From Paratinospora sagittata (lineage: Eukaryota > Streptophyta > Magnoliopsida > Ranunculales > Menispermaceae): 64,000 bases of DNA. Below are positions 23,893 through 35,390 of this stretch, piece after piece. Both the position numbers and the translations under genes were made by a program. Numbering within the stretch: the first letter of the stretch is position 1; each line of letters starts with the position of its first letter. A model generated the notes under the pieces. The model did not search any database. It was not told where the DNA came from and saw nothing but the letters and a program-made list of their open reading frames with translations. Location: NCBI GenBank assembly GCA_035771175.1, contig CM069602.1, forward strand, positions 9,675,501 to 9,739,500. Direction: 5' to 3'.

Positions 23893-25490
23893 CGGCACTG
23901 ATTTGACTCAATAGATGAATAGATGCATCAGATTTTTCATTTATAATGAACTGCACCATTACCTGATCTAAAAAGGATTGTTATGAATTAGCAAAATCGA
24001 CGAGGTTGTAGTAGTATAGTAACAGTTCCAAATTTTAGCAAAATGTCTTTAGTTTGCAAGTTTCATTCCTTTTTTCGTGTTTTCTGTTTGTATACATCAT
24101 TAATCAAAAGCTTGTTTTGCATACAAAAATGGGATTTTTTGTTTTTTTTCAGCCAACAAAAACTGGGATTTAAATTATAAGCTAATGGCGCCAGTCATTA
24201 TATTACCACTGAGAGTTTTTGAAGACATAAAGGTAGAAGGATTTGACAAATATCAACATCTGTCATTGATCTAAACTATTGGCACCTAGTGGGCATTTTC
24301 ATCTGTGCACTAGGTGCAAAGAAGGGACATGGATTATTCTGTAAGACACCCATGTAACATTAAACATTAATTATGCATCTTTTATGAGTTTAGAACTTAA
24401 TAATATAGTTGCACTTGTAATTATTTAAATTAGTATTTTTCTATTTTTAAACTGATGGTTATTACTTGTTATAGGGAATTGAATTGAGTAGCTGAAAGAA
24501 AAGGGCAAGAGTGGGAACACAGAGTACTTGGTCACTGACACTGCACCCTTAAATACTGGCAGGAAAGGAGGCCCTCGTGACACTGCACCCACCCCGGCAA
24601 ACAGGTCAAGGAAGCTCACTTTTACTTAAAAGATTTGAAAGAGAAACGGTAGGAACCCTTAACTTCAAATTGGGTCACTCTACCAACCCAACCAAATCAT
24701 AACCACATTCACGAGATACTGCATTGCTCCAACTTGACTCTTTCTTCTACGGTGTTTGCTCTGCTTTAGGGGAGGTTGGTTGAGGGTCACTTGACTTTAC
24801 GGGTATTGTGGGATCTTATTAGGAAAAGAGTCGGTTGGATTTAACAGATGGGTATACTTTTCTTATCTTGACGGGACTTCTAACACACCATATTGGTTAG
24901 CCTTTAAGCTATGGTTTTAATTTTTTCTCCCAGTCAATCTATTACTGTGTTATGTATATGCGTATATATATATTTTTTAAAGTTTTTGTATGTTAAGACT
25001 TAGTAGTAACTTTACAAAATTAATTCACCCATTATCATTTAATATCTGATGTAGTAGTTTCAAGGGTCTATCATATTATATATAAGTTGTTAAAAATGAA
25101 AAGATAAAACCATTACAAGCATAAATCCTCTTGAAAGTGCAGTTTAGATTACTGAGCAATGAAGGGTGTTTATCATCAAGTGTCAAATGATACACAACTA
25201 AAAAGGGTGTTGGAATTTACTGATGATTCTTTTGAAATAATTCATTAATCCTCCCTTTGTTATTTAATTTCATTAAAAAGTTAGTCCACGTGTAAGAAGC
25301 TAAAGCATAGAATCTAGATGATCTCCGGCTTCAGAAGGAGTACAAGATTGAAATTCAGGCTTTTATGAAGGAAAATATATGCAAGCCTATCATGATAGAT
25401 ACAGATCCTTAGGCTAGGCGGCTTATTGGTCCTTTGGTTTAGCAACCCCCATGCAATGTCAAATCCAAACAGATTACAGAAAGCCCCTCA
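23893..25490. other. Intergenic stretch upstream of MIR169, no gene seen
   Basis: AT-rich; no open frame of note. An acidic/basic patch near 24480-24660 gives a short frame without known domains. It probably includes the distal promoter of the miRNA gene. Confidence 0.4.
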
Positions 25491-25497
25491 AAACACA

Positions 25498-25511
25498 CTC
25501 TTTATAACCGC
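25498..25511 (+). promoter_or_regulatory. TATA-like element of the MIR169 gene
   Basis: CTCTTTATAACCGC, followed by a C/T-rich leader of the kind seen at plant pol II start sites. It lies about 500 bases before the hairpin, a plausible distance for a pri-miRNA start. Inferred. Confidence 0.4.
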
Positions 25512-25997
25512 TGGTTCTTATCCCAATTGGGGACCAAACCCTAGCAGATCTAAGCTCCATTAATAACCCCATTCTCTTCTTCTTTATAGCCACTTGCAAC
25601 CCTTTTTTATCCTTCTTCAAATCCCATTTGTTCAAGTCCTGTCAACAGGGTTTTCAGGCCAATGGGGGTGGTTGATCTCCTGCTGTTCCTTTGCCTTAGA
25701 ACCACAACAATAGTAATAAAAATAATCATGAGGAGATCATGTTTTGTATCTGTGTTTCTTCAACTGGGGATGTAAAATATTCTTTTCTCCTTTGGGAAAG
25801 ATCATGCTTCAGGCTTCATGTGTGGGTTTTTGGGATAGTGTGTGATCTGCGTTGGATTGGTTGGAATGTCTGTTTTACTTTCGAGGGAATGAAATATGCT
25901 AGCTGATCATGGAATATAGATTACTATACCACTTGATAGTGATGTTTTTTTCTTTTTTTATATATAAAGATAGACAATAAATTCATCTAAAATCTTG

Positions 25998-26310
25998 CAT
26001 GGTGGAAGGAGGTTTTCTGGTGCAGCCAAGGATGACTTGCCGGCGAGCTTTTTAATCTTTCATTTTTCATGGATCCTTCTTTGCTGCTGCATCTGTTAAT
26101 TAAAAGGATTTTTCATTTTTGATGTACCGTGACATATCATGGGCACTAAAAGCTTTTCTTTATTTTATGTATGTGACTCGTGGTAATATGCTAATAATGT
26201 GCAATATATGAAAGAAATTATTTTTCATGAGTTGGGTCTCATTTATTATGCGTAAAGAAGCCCATCGGCAAGTGGTCTTTGGCTATATCTGTGCTTCGTT
26301 CTCTCATGCT
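25998..26310 (+). ncRNA. MIR169: miR169 precursor (MIR169 family)
   Basis: The 21-nt mature sequence at 26023-26043 begins CAGCCAAGGATGACTTGC and ends CGG, matching the plant miR169b/c form exactly as I know it. The star strand lies at about 26267-26287 (GGCAAGTGGTCTTTGGCTA, plus two bases). It pairs along nearly the whole duplex, with a G/G mismatch in the middle and a few G-U pairs, and leaves the usual 2-nt overhang. The lower stem closes with GCATG/CATGC (25998-26002 and 26304-26308). The loop is long (about 220 nt), which is within what plant MIR169 genes show. miR169 directs cleavage of NF-YA (HAP2) transcription-factor mRNAs and responds to drought, nitrogen and phosphate status. No ORF is needed here; the spliced pri-miRNA probably extends past 26900. 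Confidence 0.92.
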
Positions 26311-27769
26311 AGATCTACGATGATGATGGTAGGAGGTGATCATTAGTGCAATGGAGACGAGGGTTGACAAGGTGAGATATTAGCTATATATTTTGAAAGT
26401 ATGACGGGCTTAATTATTATTGAATCTTCTGCTTTAGAAACCTGAATAGGTGTTAGTTTTTTCTCTGTCTAATTTCCTCATTGTCACATGAGATATCATT
26501 TGCAGTTTTTTAACATCTCTTATTATCTGATTGCTAGGTGCAGTGCAGGACTAGAAGTTGCACGCTGCTTTTCTGTGAATATTGATAGATAATACCGTCG
26601 AGGATTAGTATTAGTAATCCTATTAATGTTGGTTTCATAACTGCAAATTAATTAAATGACGTAGGAAACAGTTGGAGATCTTCCATTATCTAATTTTCTT
26701 CTTGACTCTAGGTGCATTATTATGTTATTTTATGATTTATTTAGCCCACACTTCAAGGCCCTGATTATTCTTAACATATTGCTAAATATTTATTATATGC
26801 TAAAGATGCAAACAAAAGGTCGGCATTATTCATGCTATTTTTAATTTTTGATTGAAATTTTATAGTGAAGCTAACTTTTCTTATGTGTTTGATATATAAT
26901 GGAGGTTCTTGTAACAAAACTTTTGCTTTAACATGCAGGTGTCTGGACTATAGGGACTCTCTGTCTGTCTGTGTCTACCATTGATGTGATGGTTGAACTT
27001 TCTGGGATTGTGTTGATGTGTATTTAACGGAGCTAGTCTTTCTTAGTAAATGCTTTTGGGCTGTTGTTGGATCACTCTAGCAAAACAAAGACAAAGCAAA
27101 TGTGAAGATTTGGCAACCTTACACACCGACCTTTTTGTTGACTTTTTCTCTTGTTTCTAAATACAGGGCTAGTTGGGTGCAATGATGCAATCAGCTGATT
27201 TTGAAATAGATTGGAAGAAGTGACAAGTAGGTAGGATTCTGTGTTGTTATCTGATTTTTTAATCCTTCCCTGATGTGACTACTCACTGTATAGCAATCCT
27301 CTTGGCTACAAGATTTTGATGTATAACTTAAATAATTTTTCCAATAGTTTTGAGTGTTCCCTCCCCCAATTTGGCTAGTGCTACAGAGTTTAGCTTCCCT
27401 CAGAAAATAGTTAACTATGGTATTTGGTATATTTATTGAATGGAAACTAACAATGAGTGTAGAAACACACAAATTTGAGCTTATTGACAGGGTATCTTTT
27501 GTTTTTTCAGGTTGATTTATTTGAAAAATAAAAATGCAATCTTTAATCACTGTCAAACAATTCTGCTTGGTAAAGTAATGATGATAGAACTCGTTGAATT
27601 TTATTGTAATTACCTTGCACTTAACAACAATCAGCTCTAAACTTAGGCTGCTTTTGGTTTGTTTTGGTTTATAATTTGAAAATTTAAAAACATAGAAAAC
27701 GATTGGTTGGTTGAAATTTAAAAACAGTTTTATAAAAATTTTAAAGAAAATATGCTGTTATAGTGAAAT
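26311..27769. other. Stretch downstream of MIR169, probably pri-miRNA tail and intergenic DNA
   Basis: No coding domain recognised. A possible 3' splice site (TTAACATGCAG|GTG) near 26938 may belong to the pri-miRNA. The minus-strand frame near 27191-27556 has no recognisable motif. Confidence 0.35.
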
Positions 27770-28480
27770 GATAAAATGTCATATTGGAAGTCTAGTAAAA
27801 TTTTTCTTCAATCTTACTCTCCGTTATTGGATGGTCTTCAATGTTTCTGGTCGTCACAATCATTCCACAACTAAGGAATGGAATTTGTTCTTCTTAACAG
27901 CAATTTGGATTATTTGGAATTCTGGAAATCGTGAAATTTTTCAAGGGAAAAGGAGTTCTATTTTGGTTATTCATCTTCAAATTAAAGCTCTGCTTTTCAA
28001 GACCCAGATTTGGAGCGGCTCACATGTTCTCCACGTTTAGTGTTTTGAAATCCTCCTTCAATTAATTTTCTAAAGTTGAATACTGATGGTGCAGCCGAAG
28101 GAAATCTAGGTTTGGCGAGTTTTGGTGGTTTAATTCGAAGCAGTAACAGTGCTTGGAACTAGCTTGGGAGTTGCATGTTGATAGTCTGGTTGTAGAGACA
28201 GATTCCTCAGTGGCTATTGCTCTTACTTCTGATGTTCTCTTTAGTGGAACATCCACTTGCAAGTCTTCTTCATGATTGCCGAGAATATCTTGGGCGTTTT
28301 TGGGCTTACTCTGTATGTAGTCCACACACTTCGTGAAGGCAATCAGTGGGCGGCGGCTTAATTTCCCTTAATTTTTGGGTTGTATATTGGTTTTTAGATT
28401 ATGAACCAACCTTAGCCTTAATTTCCCTTGATTTCCTTACTACTGGGTAGAACGTACTTTGATTATTCAATACATCTAAG
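27770..28480 (+). pseudogene. LINE fragment: end of reverse-transcriptase ORF and RNase H-like domain
   Basis: Translation gives WNLFFLTAIWIIWNSGNREIF (about 27880-27942), typical of the region before RNase H in plant LINE ORF2. Then LNTDGAAEGNLGLASFGGLI (from about 28076), the start of the RNase H fold with the first catalytic Asp. Then ETDSSVAIAL and a decayed HFVKAISGRRLN. Stops and frameshifts break it, so it is a dead 5'-truncated copy. Confidence 0.65.
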
Positions 28481-28727
28481 CTTTTTTCTACTACGTGGTT
28501 ACATCTCAATTCATATCAGAGTACTTGTGAGGAAGGAATCCAATTCAAATGTTCTTAATTAATAGAGATTGAAATGAAACTTTTATTAGATTTGGGAACT
28601 AATAACACAACACCCAACTGCAAAATTCAACATAGAAAATTTGATTCAGAATTCAAAAAGTAAACTCATGATTCACTTTTGTAAATTAAGGCTATTACAT
28701 GGGGAACTAGAGGATGAAATTAATCAA

Positions 28728-28889
28728 TCAGAGGGAAATAAAACCTTCTTTAACAAGAAGACCAAACATTAGAACAAGGAAGCCTATGGCAACGCACTGG
28801 GTGCTTGAGACTATGGTCTGTGTATACGCTGAAAACGTTATAGCTGCACCAATCAATCCAATCAGGAAAGCAGTCAGGTTCTGACCCAT
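28728..28889 (-). CDS. 53-residue two-helix membrane protein
   Basis: Starts MGQNLTAFLIGLIGAA and ends LLVKEGFISL. Two hydrophobic segments (about residues 5-22 and 33-49) are joined by a short polar loop with the only cysteine (C33). I believe similar tiny membrane proteins occur in other plants but cannot name a family. Supporting a real gene: the reverse strand upstream has a 3' splice site (CTCTTTCAG, exon edge 28929) and a 5' splice site (CACG|GTATC, exon edge 29071), giving a 141-nt intron in the 5'UTR. Start chosen: first ATG downstream of that junction; the longer open frame to 28955 runs into the intron. Function unknown; orientation and location are not predicted. Confidence 0.55.
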   Translation of the reverse strand: MGQNLTAFLIGLIGAAITFSAYTQTIVSSTQCVAIGFLVLMFGLLVKEGFISL

Positions 28890-28929
28890 TTGTTTCTTTG
28901 TGTTCTTCCTTGAGCTTTTTCCCTTTGTT

Positions 28930-29200
28930 CTGAAAGAGAAGATCAAAAGCACCAAAATCTCTATGGTTTAATTGTCAAAAAGCATTCTGATTAAGAAGAT
29001 CTTCTCCAAAAACCCAGAAATCAACTTCTTCAGGGAAGAATCTTGGACAATAAAAATGGGTTTTTGATACCGTGAAACATGTAGTCTTTGAGGGACAGGA
29101 CAAGCTGCAGTTGACTTTGTGTTTTTGAAATGGCTTTGGTGATAAACCCTATCTTTGAAGGATACTACTAACATACTAATATTTCTTTATTGTCATTCTC
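28930..29200 (-). promoter_or_regulatory. 5'UTR intron and non-coding exon of the small membrane protein gene
   Basis: Intron 28930-29070 with GT..AG ends on the minus strand; non-coding exon from 29071 to roughly 29200. The promoter would lie beyond 29200. No clear TATA box chosen. 29225-29940 is AT-rich without a recognised feature. Confidence 0.4.
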
Positions 29201-29949
29201 CAATGCTCTGACCGTGTCTTTCAGTTTTTGCATTATATAATCAGTCTAATTTTTGTATTACAAGATCAAATTTATTTCTAACAATTTTTTTTTTTTTTTT
29301 TCAATTTCTGTGTTCTGATTTTGCTATTTAAATGATCAATCTAATCAATTTTGAAGTATGGTTATTGATGAACTTAGTTAGGATGAACCTTTGTTAATAT
29401 GGTGAATACCTTAATAAGGACATCCTTTAACGGGATGTTAAAGCCTCATTCATAATTTAGCACAGGACTCACAATATACTTTGGACACTAAGATGATACA
29501 AAATTAGGTCCTAAAACTTAAACTTTAAACCTTAAACTTTTAAATGAAAGACAATTTCTTTATTACCCTTAGTGAATTTTGATTATTACTCGTGAATATG
29601 GATAAGTAGGGAGGTTATCACCTAGCAAAGAGGCATTAAATAATAGTTCAAGTTTGCTTAACATTACCGAAATTTATATATATGTACACAAACGTGCACA
29701 TGCTTTCCATGTAAAAAAAAGTAAAAAATCAATACTATTATGATAACATCAACATTGTGTTTGTTCAGAAAATTGTTATACTCGATCGAAATACAAAATT
29801 AACAAACAAAAAAATATGATTGAATTGTAGAAGTAATTTAAAAAAAAACAAATAAAAATAAAAATAAAGGGGTTGGTGGACAAAGATTATGGTTGGCGAA
29901 CATGATAAAAAAAGTGATTGAATTATAGTATAGAAATAGTTAAAAAAAT

Positions 29950-30782
29950 AAAATAAAAATAAGTGGTTGGCGAAAAGAGCGGAATAAGAACTGAAAGAAG
30001 AAGAATAAGAAGAAGAAGTTGCAAGCTAGACAGGACAGAAGAAGAAGAGGGAGTCGTCGGCCACAGAATTGCCGTCGCTGAATTTTTATTTGAAATCGCA
30101 GTTCTCTTGACACTTTAGGGTTTTGAATTGTGATAAGATTTACGGGATCGCAGTCGCCGAATTTCGTCACTAGTTACCAGATTATCGTTGTCAGATTTCT
30201 TATATTAAATAAAAATTATAATATAAATTAATCAATAATATATTAAAATTTAAATAAATTTATGATATAATAAATAATTTTATTTTATTATTGTAAAGCA
30301 CAATCAATATTCGATATAATTATTATATATAAATATTATTTTTAAGTTCACTTATTTTTATAGTATGAAGTAGAGATTTTTAATTGAAAATATTTTATCT
30401 TTAAAATAAAACTAAAATAAGAGGTTTGACTAGTTACGAAACAATATATTTAAAATAAGCTCTTATTTGAACAAAAAAAAAGATCTTATTAAAATAGAGT
30501 TTAAAAAAAAAGTAGAGTAAAATTTTTTTGAGGTAAAAAAAAATACTATGTAAGTATTTTTGTTCAAACTTTGAGGCTCCCAATAATTTAATTAAAAAAA
30601 ATTTAAAAAATGAGTTAAAAATAAGCTCAAAATTCTCTTGAGAAAAAATAAACTCATTATTATCTACAACCATCAAAGGGTCGACTACCATCAAAAGTCC
30701 ATCAGTTAATATGTATATATATATATGAGTCCTCAAAATTTGGGGGCTCGGGGCTGTTGCCCTGTGGGTCAGGCCGGACCTG
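29950..30782 (-). mobile_element. hAT-like element relic, 5' part
   Basis: On the minus strand it begins CAGGTCCGGCCTGACCCACA (from 30782), then a CCCCAAATTTTGAGG segment. Further in comes a leader-like stretch (CAAAACCCTAAAGTG, CTGCGATTTC, CTGTCCTGTCTAGCTT; about 30130-29990) that matches the plus-strand relic at 56484. Only the 5' end is recognisable; no transposase frame survives. Confidence 0.5.
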
Positions 30783-30814
30783 TCAAGGAGCAAACTCTAA
30801 TAACGAAAGACACT

Positions 30815-31185
30815 CAAGGCCCGTTTGGCAGCCCAAATAAGATAGGATTATGATGAAATAAGGGTATTTTTAACCCTTATCCTGTGATTGGAGATGAGAT
30901 GAGATGGGATAGGATAAATTTTTTTCCACCTCACCCTCATAATTTCTTTTTTTAAAAAGAAATAAAAAAATATTAACCCTGGTTTTGGGCAAAAATGGTT
31001 TTGATTTTTTTTATTCTTTATTGTATAAGTTTAATATAATTTTTTTTAAAAATTAAGTTATAAAAAAATTTAATTATTTTTTTTTATTTTAATCTTTAAC
31101 ACACTTTAAATATAAAATTATATTATTTTTAATCTTATCATAATTTATCTAATTTTATCTTATACACATACCAAATAAATCCTAG
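30815..31185. mobile_element. MITE near the PPR promoter
   Basis: Left end GGCCCGTTTGGCAGCCCAAA, followed by ATAAGATAGGATTATGAT. The right end, read on the other strand, is GATTTATTTGGTATGTG followed by ATAAGATAAAATTAGAT, an imperfect inverted repeat. AT-rich core, no coding capacity. It ends about 300 bp before the PPR start codon. Confidence 0.5.
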
Positions 31186-31487
31186 TAATAACCTTTGGCC
31201 CACAAAGGCTCCGTCAACTTGAAGACATGACTCAAACTCATGTCGATACAAGCTGTAACAACTTCGCATGTTATGCTGGGGGTAAATTGAATTTCCACAT
31301 AAACCTTTAGAAAAAGAAGACTTCCCAAGAAAACAATATGTTTTATGGATATCAAACATAAAAATCCGGGATCTATCGGACTGCAAAAGGCTAAGAATCC
31401 CAATTTGTTTCAGTTGCAACAGAGATTGAGAGAGCTGTACGTTTGATATGGGAGAGAGATCAGTTACAGCAAATACAAGAGGAGTAG

Positions 31488-34400
31488 ATGAGAAGAAACC
31501 CCAGAATTTCCTGCAACCAACTTCTTCTTATTCAACCAAATCTCTACCCACAAACACAACAATCCTATCTTCTTCCTTTTCAGGTTTGTCCTTACCCTTC
31601 AATCTTCTCCACCAAATATATCTTCTTTGCTGTAGAACCTTCACGTTTAAAAAAACTAAAAGCATCAATTCCAAGTTATAAATTCCCCTTCTTTAGCATA
31701 TATGAATCCTTTTGTACAAATCAAACTATCCCATGTTCTGAAGAAAATCCCAGATGTTCTTCTGGTTCTATAGATGAAACCAACAATACCCAGAAAAAAA
31801 TTACTCACATTAGCCCTTCTAGTATTGTACAATCAATTATTTCAAGATGTTCATACCTTTGGGAGAGCACGAAAAGTGATAGCTTTTCTGAGGTTTCTCG
31901 TCAGAGCATTCTTCTAAAGCTTTCTGATATATCTCCTGAGTTAATACGTAAGTTTTGGAGGGTTTCTTCTTTGAAGCCTGAAGATGTTCTTGAAATATTA
32001 CTTGGTTTTGATTTTGTGTGTGGAAACCCTGCAATTGAAGCAAGAAAGGTGGGAACTTTGTGGAGATTGTTCAATTGGGCTTCTGAACAAAATGAGAATT
32101 TTGAGAATGTATTTGAATCCTATGAAATCATGGCATCCATGCTTACCCGAGTCGGTTTGCCTCGTGAAGCTGAATCCTTGGTTCGAAACATGGGAAATAG
32201 GGGGCTTTTATTGGATAGTCATGAGATTTATAGTAAGATAATTGAAGGGTATGCCAACGGCAGAGAGTTAGAGGATTCAATTTCTATGTTCAATTGGACG
32301 AGGAGTCGAGGTTTAGTGCCATCTCAGTTGTGTTATCGAGCTCTTTTTGGTCTGTTGATTCGAATGAATAAGACCCAAATGGCTTATCGTGTTTGTAAGG
32401 ATATGATTGGGGTGGGAATTGGATTGAGCAATGTAGAAACGATTAGTTATGAATGTCTCATTAGGCTACTTTGCAAGGAAGGGAAGGTTCAGGAAGCAAG
32501 AAGTTTGGTTAAGAAAGGTATGGCTTCTGGATTTGAGCCCAGTCGTGCAGTTCTAAATGCAATCACTGATGGGTACTGTGAGAAGAGAGATTTCGAAGAC
32601 CTTTTGATGTTTTTGAGAGAAATTAACTCTGTACCTGATGCTTCTGTTTGCAATAAGGTTTTGTTGTCTCAATGTGGGAAATTTGGTACAGAAGAAGCAT
32701 ACTTGTTCATGCAAGAATTGGAGCTTTTGGGCTTTAGGCCTGATGAAATAACTTTTGGGATCTTCGTAAGTTCAAGTTGTCGAGAGGGGAAGCTGAAAGA
32801 TGCTTTTATTTATCTATCTGAAATTCTGTCCAGGCAACTCAAACCTGATATACATTCTTATAATGCCCTTATCAGTGGGATGTTTAAGAAGGGTATGTGG
32901 GAACAAGCTCGGGATGTGTGTGATGATATGCTTGAGAGAGGCATAAAGCCTGAGATATCTACTTTCAGAGTTCTCTTGGCAGGTAATTGTAAATTTAGAC
33001 GATTTGATGAGGTGAAGGCTGTTATTGGGGAAATGATAGAGCATGGTTTGGTTCAGATATCTCCATTAGAGGATCCTCTTTCCAAAGCATTTTCATTTTT
33101 GGGGTTTGATCCATTGGCCGTGAAGTTGAAGAGGGATAATGATGCTGGACTTTGGAAAGCAGAGTTCTTTGATACTCTTGGGAATGGTCTTTATTTAGAT
33201 ACAGACCTCGATGAGTATGAGAAGACACTAATGCGGGTTTTAGATGATGCAATGTATCTTGATTATAATGCCCTGATATTAAAGGAATGCGATCATGGTG
33301 ATATAGAAACTGCGGTGATGATGAAAGAAAATATGGTTTATTGTGGGCAGAAGCTCTCATTTTCAGCCTTCTCAAGACTGGTGAAACGTCTCTCTAATTC
33401 TCGTTCTCGTGCTAGGAAAGCTATTGGTCTTTTGGAGGAAATGCCCGAAATTGCTCAGCATCTACACCATGGAACTCTAAATTTGCTTATTCGAGTTATG
33501 TGTAAGAAAGGTGTCCCACTAAAGGGAAAATTAGTGCTAGACTGGCTGCTCCAAAGGGATATGCCTGTTGAGAATGAGACATACACAGCACTAATCATGG
33601 GTTTACACAAGGAAGGAAGCCCGAAAGAATTTTTGGAATGCTGGGAACTTGCTTGCAAAGATAAATGGTTGCCGCAGGTGAAAGATTGTAAAGCTATTGT
33701 ATCATGTTTATGCCTTCAAGGAATGCTCGAAGAAGTTCTTCAACTTCTTAGGAGCATGTTAGAAACTCATAAACATATGATTTCAGACATTAGCGACGTG
33801 TTTCTTGAACAGCTCTGTGATGGTGGATTTACCAGCATTGGGCAGTTTTTTGTGGAAGAAGTTCTAGAACATGGTTGGGTCTTGAATCATACAGCTTACA
33901 GAAACCTAATGAGAGGGTTTCTCAAGGAGAAAAGATACAAGGAAGCATTAAGAATACTTGATGCTATGCTAAAGAAGAACCTGGCTCCGTCTTTAGATGT
34001 TTATAATATGTTAATTCCTCAGCTCTGCAGGTTCAATAGATTGGATAAAGCTATGGCTTTAAAGGAGATCATGTTGCAGAATGAGGCAGAAGCACGGCAT
34101 CTTCTCTATAATGTTCTACTTAATGGCTTATGTAGGATACGGCAAATCGATCCAGCAATTCTCCTATTTCGAGAAATAATGGCGAATGGGATCTCCCCAG
34201 ATGCTGATACTTATAACTCGATGATTCTTGTGTATTGTCAAGATAATAATTCTCCAAGAGAAGTATTGGAGCTACTTGGTATAATGGTAAAAAATAATTT
34301 CAACCTCTCGATCTCAAGTTACCGTAGTCTAGTGAGCCTGATGTGCTTGCAGGGTCGGGTGTTTCATGCATTGAGGCTGAAAGACTTTATGCTGAGAGAA

Positions 34401-35390
34401 ACTGGAATTCAATTCCTCGTCATTTATAACATTTTAATCTTTCGTCTGCTTCAGTCAGGGAACAGTGCACTTGTTTCAGAACTTCTAGATGAAATGCTAG
34501 GGAAGAACTTGGTACTTGATGAATTCACTTACAATTTTCTAATTTGTGGTTTCTGTAAGTGTGAAAATGTCTCAAGATCAATGGAGTTCCTTGAGACTAT
34601 GAGTGATAATAATCTTACACCAAGCAATCGAAGCTTAAGGACAGTTATTAAGCACTTGTGTGATCACAGGAATCCTGAAAAAGCATTGGAATTGAGTAGG
34701 TTAATGGAGTTGAGAGGTTGGGTCCACGACTCAACCGTTCAAAATGTAATAGTTGGGTGCTTGCTTTTTCACGGGCATGTTCAGGAAGCAGAGGACTATC
34801 TACATCGAATGGAAGGAAGTGGTCTAATCCCCAAAAATATCAATTATGACAGTCTAATTAAACGGTTTTCTTGGAATGGAAGGCTAAACACTGCTGTTGA
34901 TCTTGTCAACACGATGTTGAAGAAAGGAAGACTCCCAAATCCTACAAGTTATGATTCGGTAATCCAGGGATTTTGTGCCCACAAAGCAGTAGACAAAGCA
35001 CTTGATTTCCACATGGAAATGCTGGTTAGGGGCTTCACACCATGCGTAAAGTCGTGGGATATGCTTATTTATGGCCTATGTGCCAATGAGCGAGCTGCTG
35101 AATCGGAGAGGCTATTGGACTCTATGATTTTGTTAGGTCTAAATCCAACGCGAAATATATTCCAGTCTGTGATCAACAGGTACTACTCAGAGAATAATCT
35201 GAACAAGGCGTCGGAGCTTTTACATAAGATGCAACAGAATGGGTACGTGCCAGATTTCAGGACTCATTGGACGCTCATAAGCAACTTAAGCAATGCTACG
35301 GAGAAGGAAAGTGTTAATGGTGGAGGTTTTCTGTCGAATCTTCTATCTCGTAGTGGGTTTAATTGGAAGAAAGATTCTAAGGGTTCCTAA
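31488..35390 (+). CDS. P-class pentatricopeptide repeat protein, organelle-targeted (At5g15280-like)
   Basis: Intronless, 1300 residues. The N-terminus (about 1-110) is rich in Ser, Gln, Pro and Lys/Arg with few acids, as in a mitochondrial or plastid transit peptide. From about residue 170 onward come many 35-residue P-type repeats, for example PDIHSYNALISGMFKKGMWE, PDADTYNSMILVYC and VLDEFTYNFLICGFCKC. There is no E, DYW or SMR domain. P-class PPR proteins bind organelle RNA one base per repeat and act in stabilisation, splicing or translation. Length and weak repeats in the middle (about 500-620, without clear PPR pattern) resemble the protein I remember as Arabidopsis At5g15280; that match is from memory. 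Start: first ATG of the frame, with no in-frame stop afterwards. RNA target not predictable by eye. Confidence 0.93.
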   Translation: MRRNPRISCNQLLLIQPNLYPQTQQSYLLPFQVCPYPSIFSTKYIFFAVEPSRLKKLKASIPSYKFPFFSIYESFCTNQTIPCSEENPRCSSGSIDETNNTQKKITHISPSSIVQSIISRCSYLWESTKSDSFSEVSRQSILLKLSDISPELIRKFWRVSSLKPEDVLEILLGFDFVCGNPAIEARKVGTLWRLFNWASEQNENFENVFESYEIMASMLTRVGLPREAESLVRNMGNRGLLLDSHEIYSKIIEGYANGRELEDSISMFNWTRSRGLVPSQLCYRALFGLLIRMNKTQMAYRVCKDMIGVGIGLSNVETISYECLIRLLCKEGKVQEARSLVKKGMASGFEPSRAVLNAITDGYCEKRDFEDLLMFLREINSVPDASVCNKVLLSQCGKFGTEEAYLFMQELELLGFRPDEITFGIFVSSSCREGKLKDAFIYLSEILSRQLKPDIHSYNALISGMFKKGMWEQARDVCDDMLERGIKPEISTFRVLLAGNCKFRRFDEVKAVIGEMIEHGLVQISPLEDPLSKAFSFLGFDPLAVKLKRDNDAGLWKAEFFDTLGNGLYLDTDLDEYEKTLMRVLDDAMYLDYNALILKECDHGDIETAVMMKENMVYCGQKLSFSAFSRLVKRLSNSRSRARKAIGLLEEMPEIAQHLHHGTLNLLIRVMCKKGVPLKGKLVLDWLLQRDMPVENETYTALIMGLHKEGSPKEFLECWELACKDKWLPQVKDCKAIVSCLCLQGMLEEVLQLLRSMLETHKHMISDISDVFLEQLCDGGFTSIGQFFVEEVLEHGWVLNHTAYRNLMRGFLKEKRYKEALRILDAMLKKNLAPSLDVYNMLIPQLCRFNRLDKAMALKEIMLQNEAEARHLLYNVLLNGLCRIRQIDPAILLFREIMANGISPDADTYNSMILVYCQDNNSPREVLELLGIMVKNNFNLSISSYRSLVSLMCLQGRVFHALRLKDFMLRETGIQFLVIYNILIFRLLQSGNSALVSELLDEMLGKNLVLDEFTYNFLICGFCKCENVSRSMEFLETMSDNNLTPSNRSLRTVIKHLCDHRNPEKALELSRLMELRGWVHDSTVQNVIVGCLLFHGHVQEAEDYLHRMEGSGLIPKNINYDSLIKRFSWNGRLNTAVDLVNTMLKKGRLPNPTSYDSVIQGFCAHKAVDKALDFHMEMLVRGFTPCVKSWDMLIYGLCANERAAESERLLDSMILLGLNPTRNIFQSVINRYYSENNLNKASELLHKMQQNGYVPDFRTHWTLISNLSNATEKESVNGGGFLSNLLSRSGFNWKKDSKGS

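Noticed and set aside
32814..33658. Several minus-strand frames inside the PPR gene
   Set aside because: Shadows of the strong plus-strand PPR frame; no own domain.
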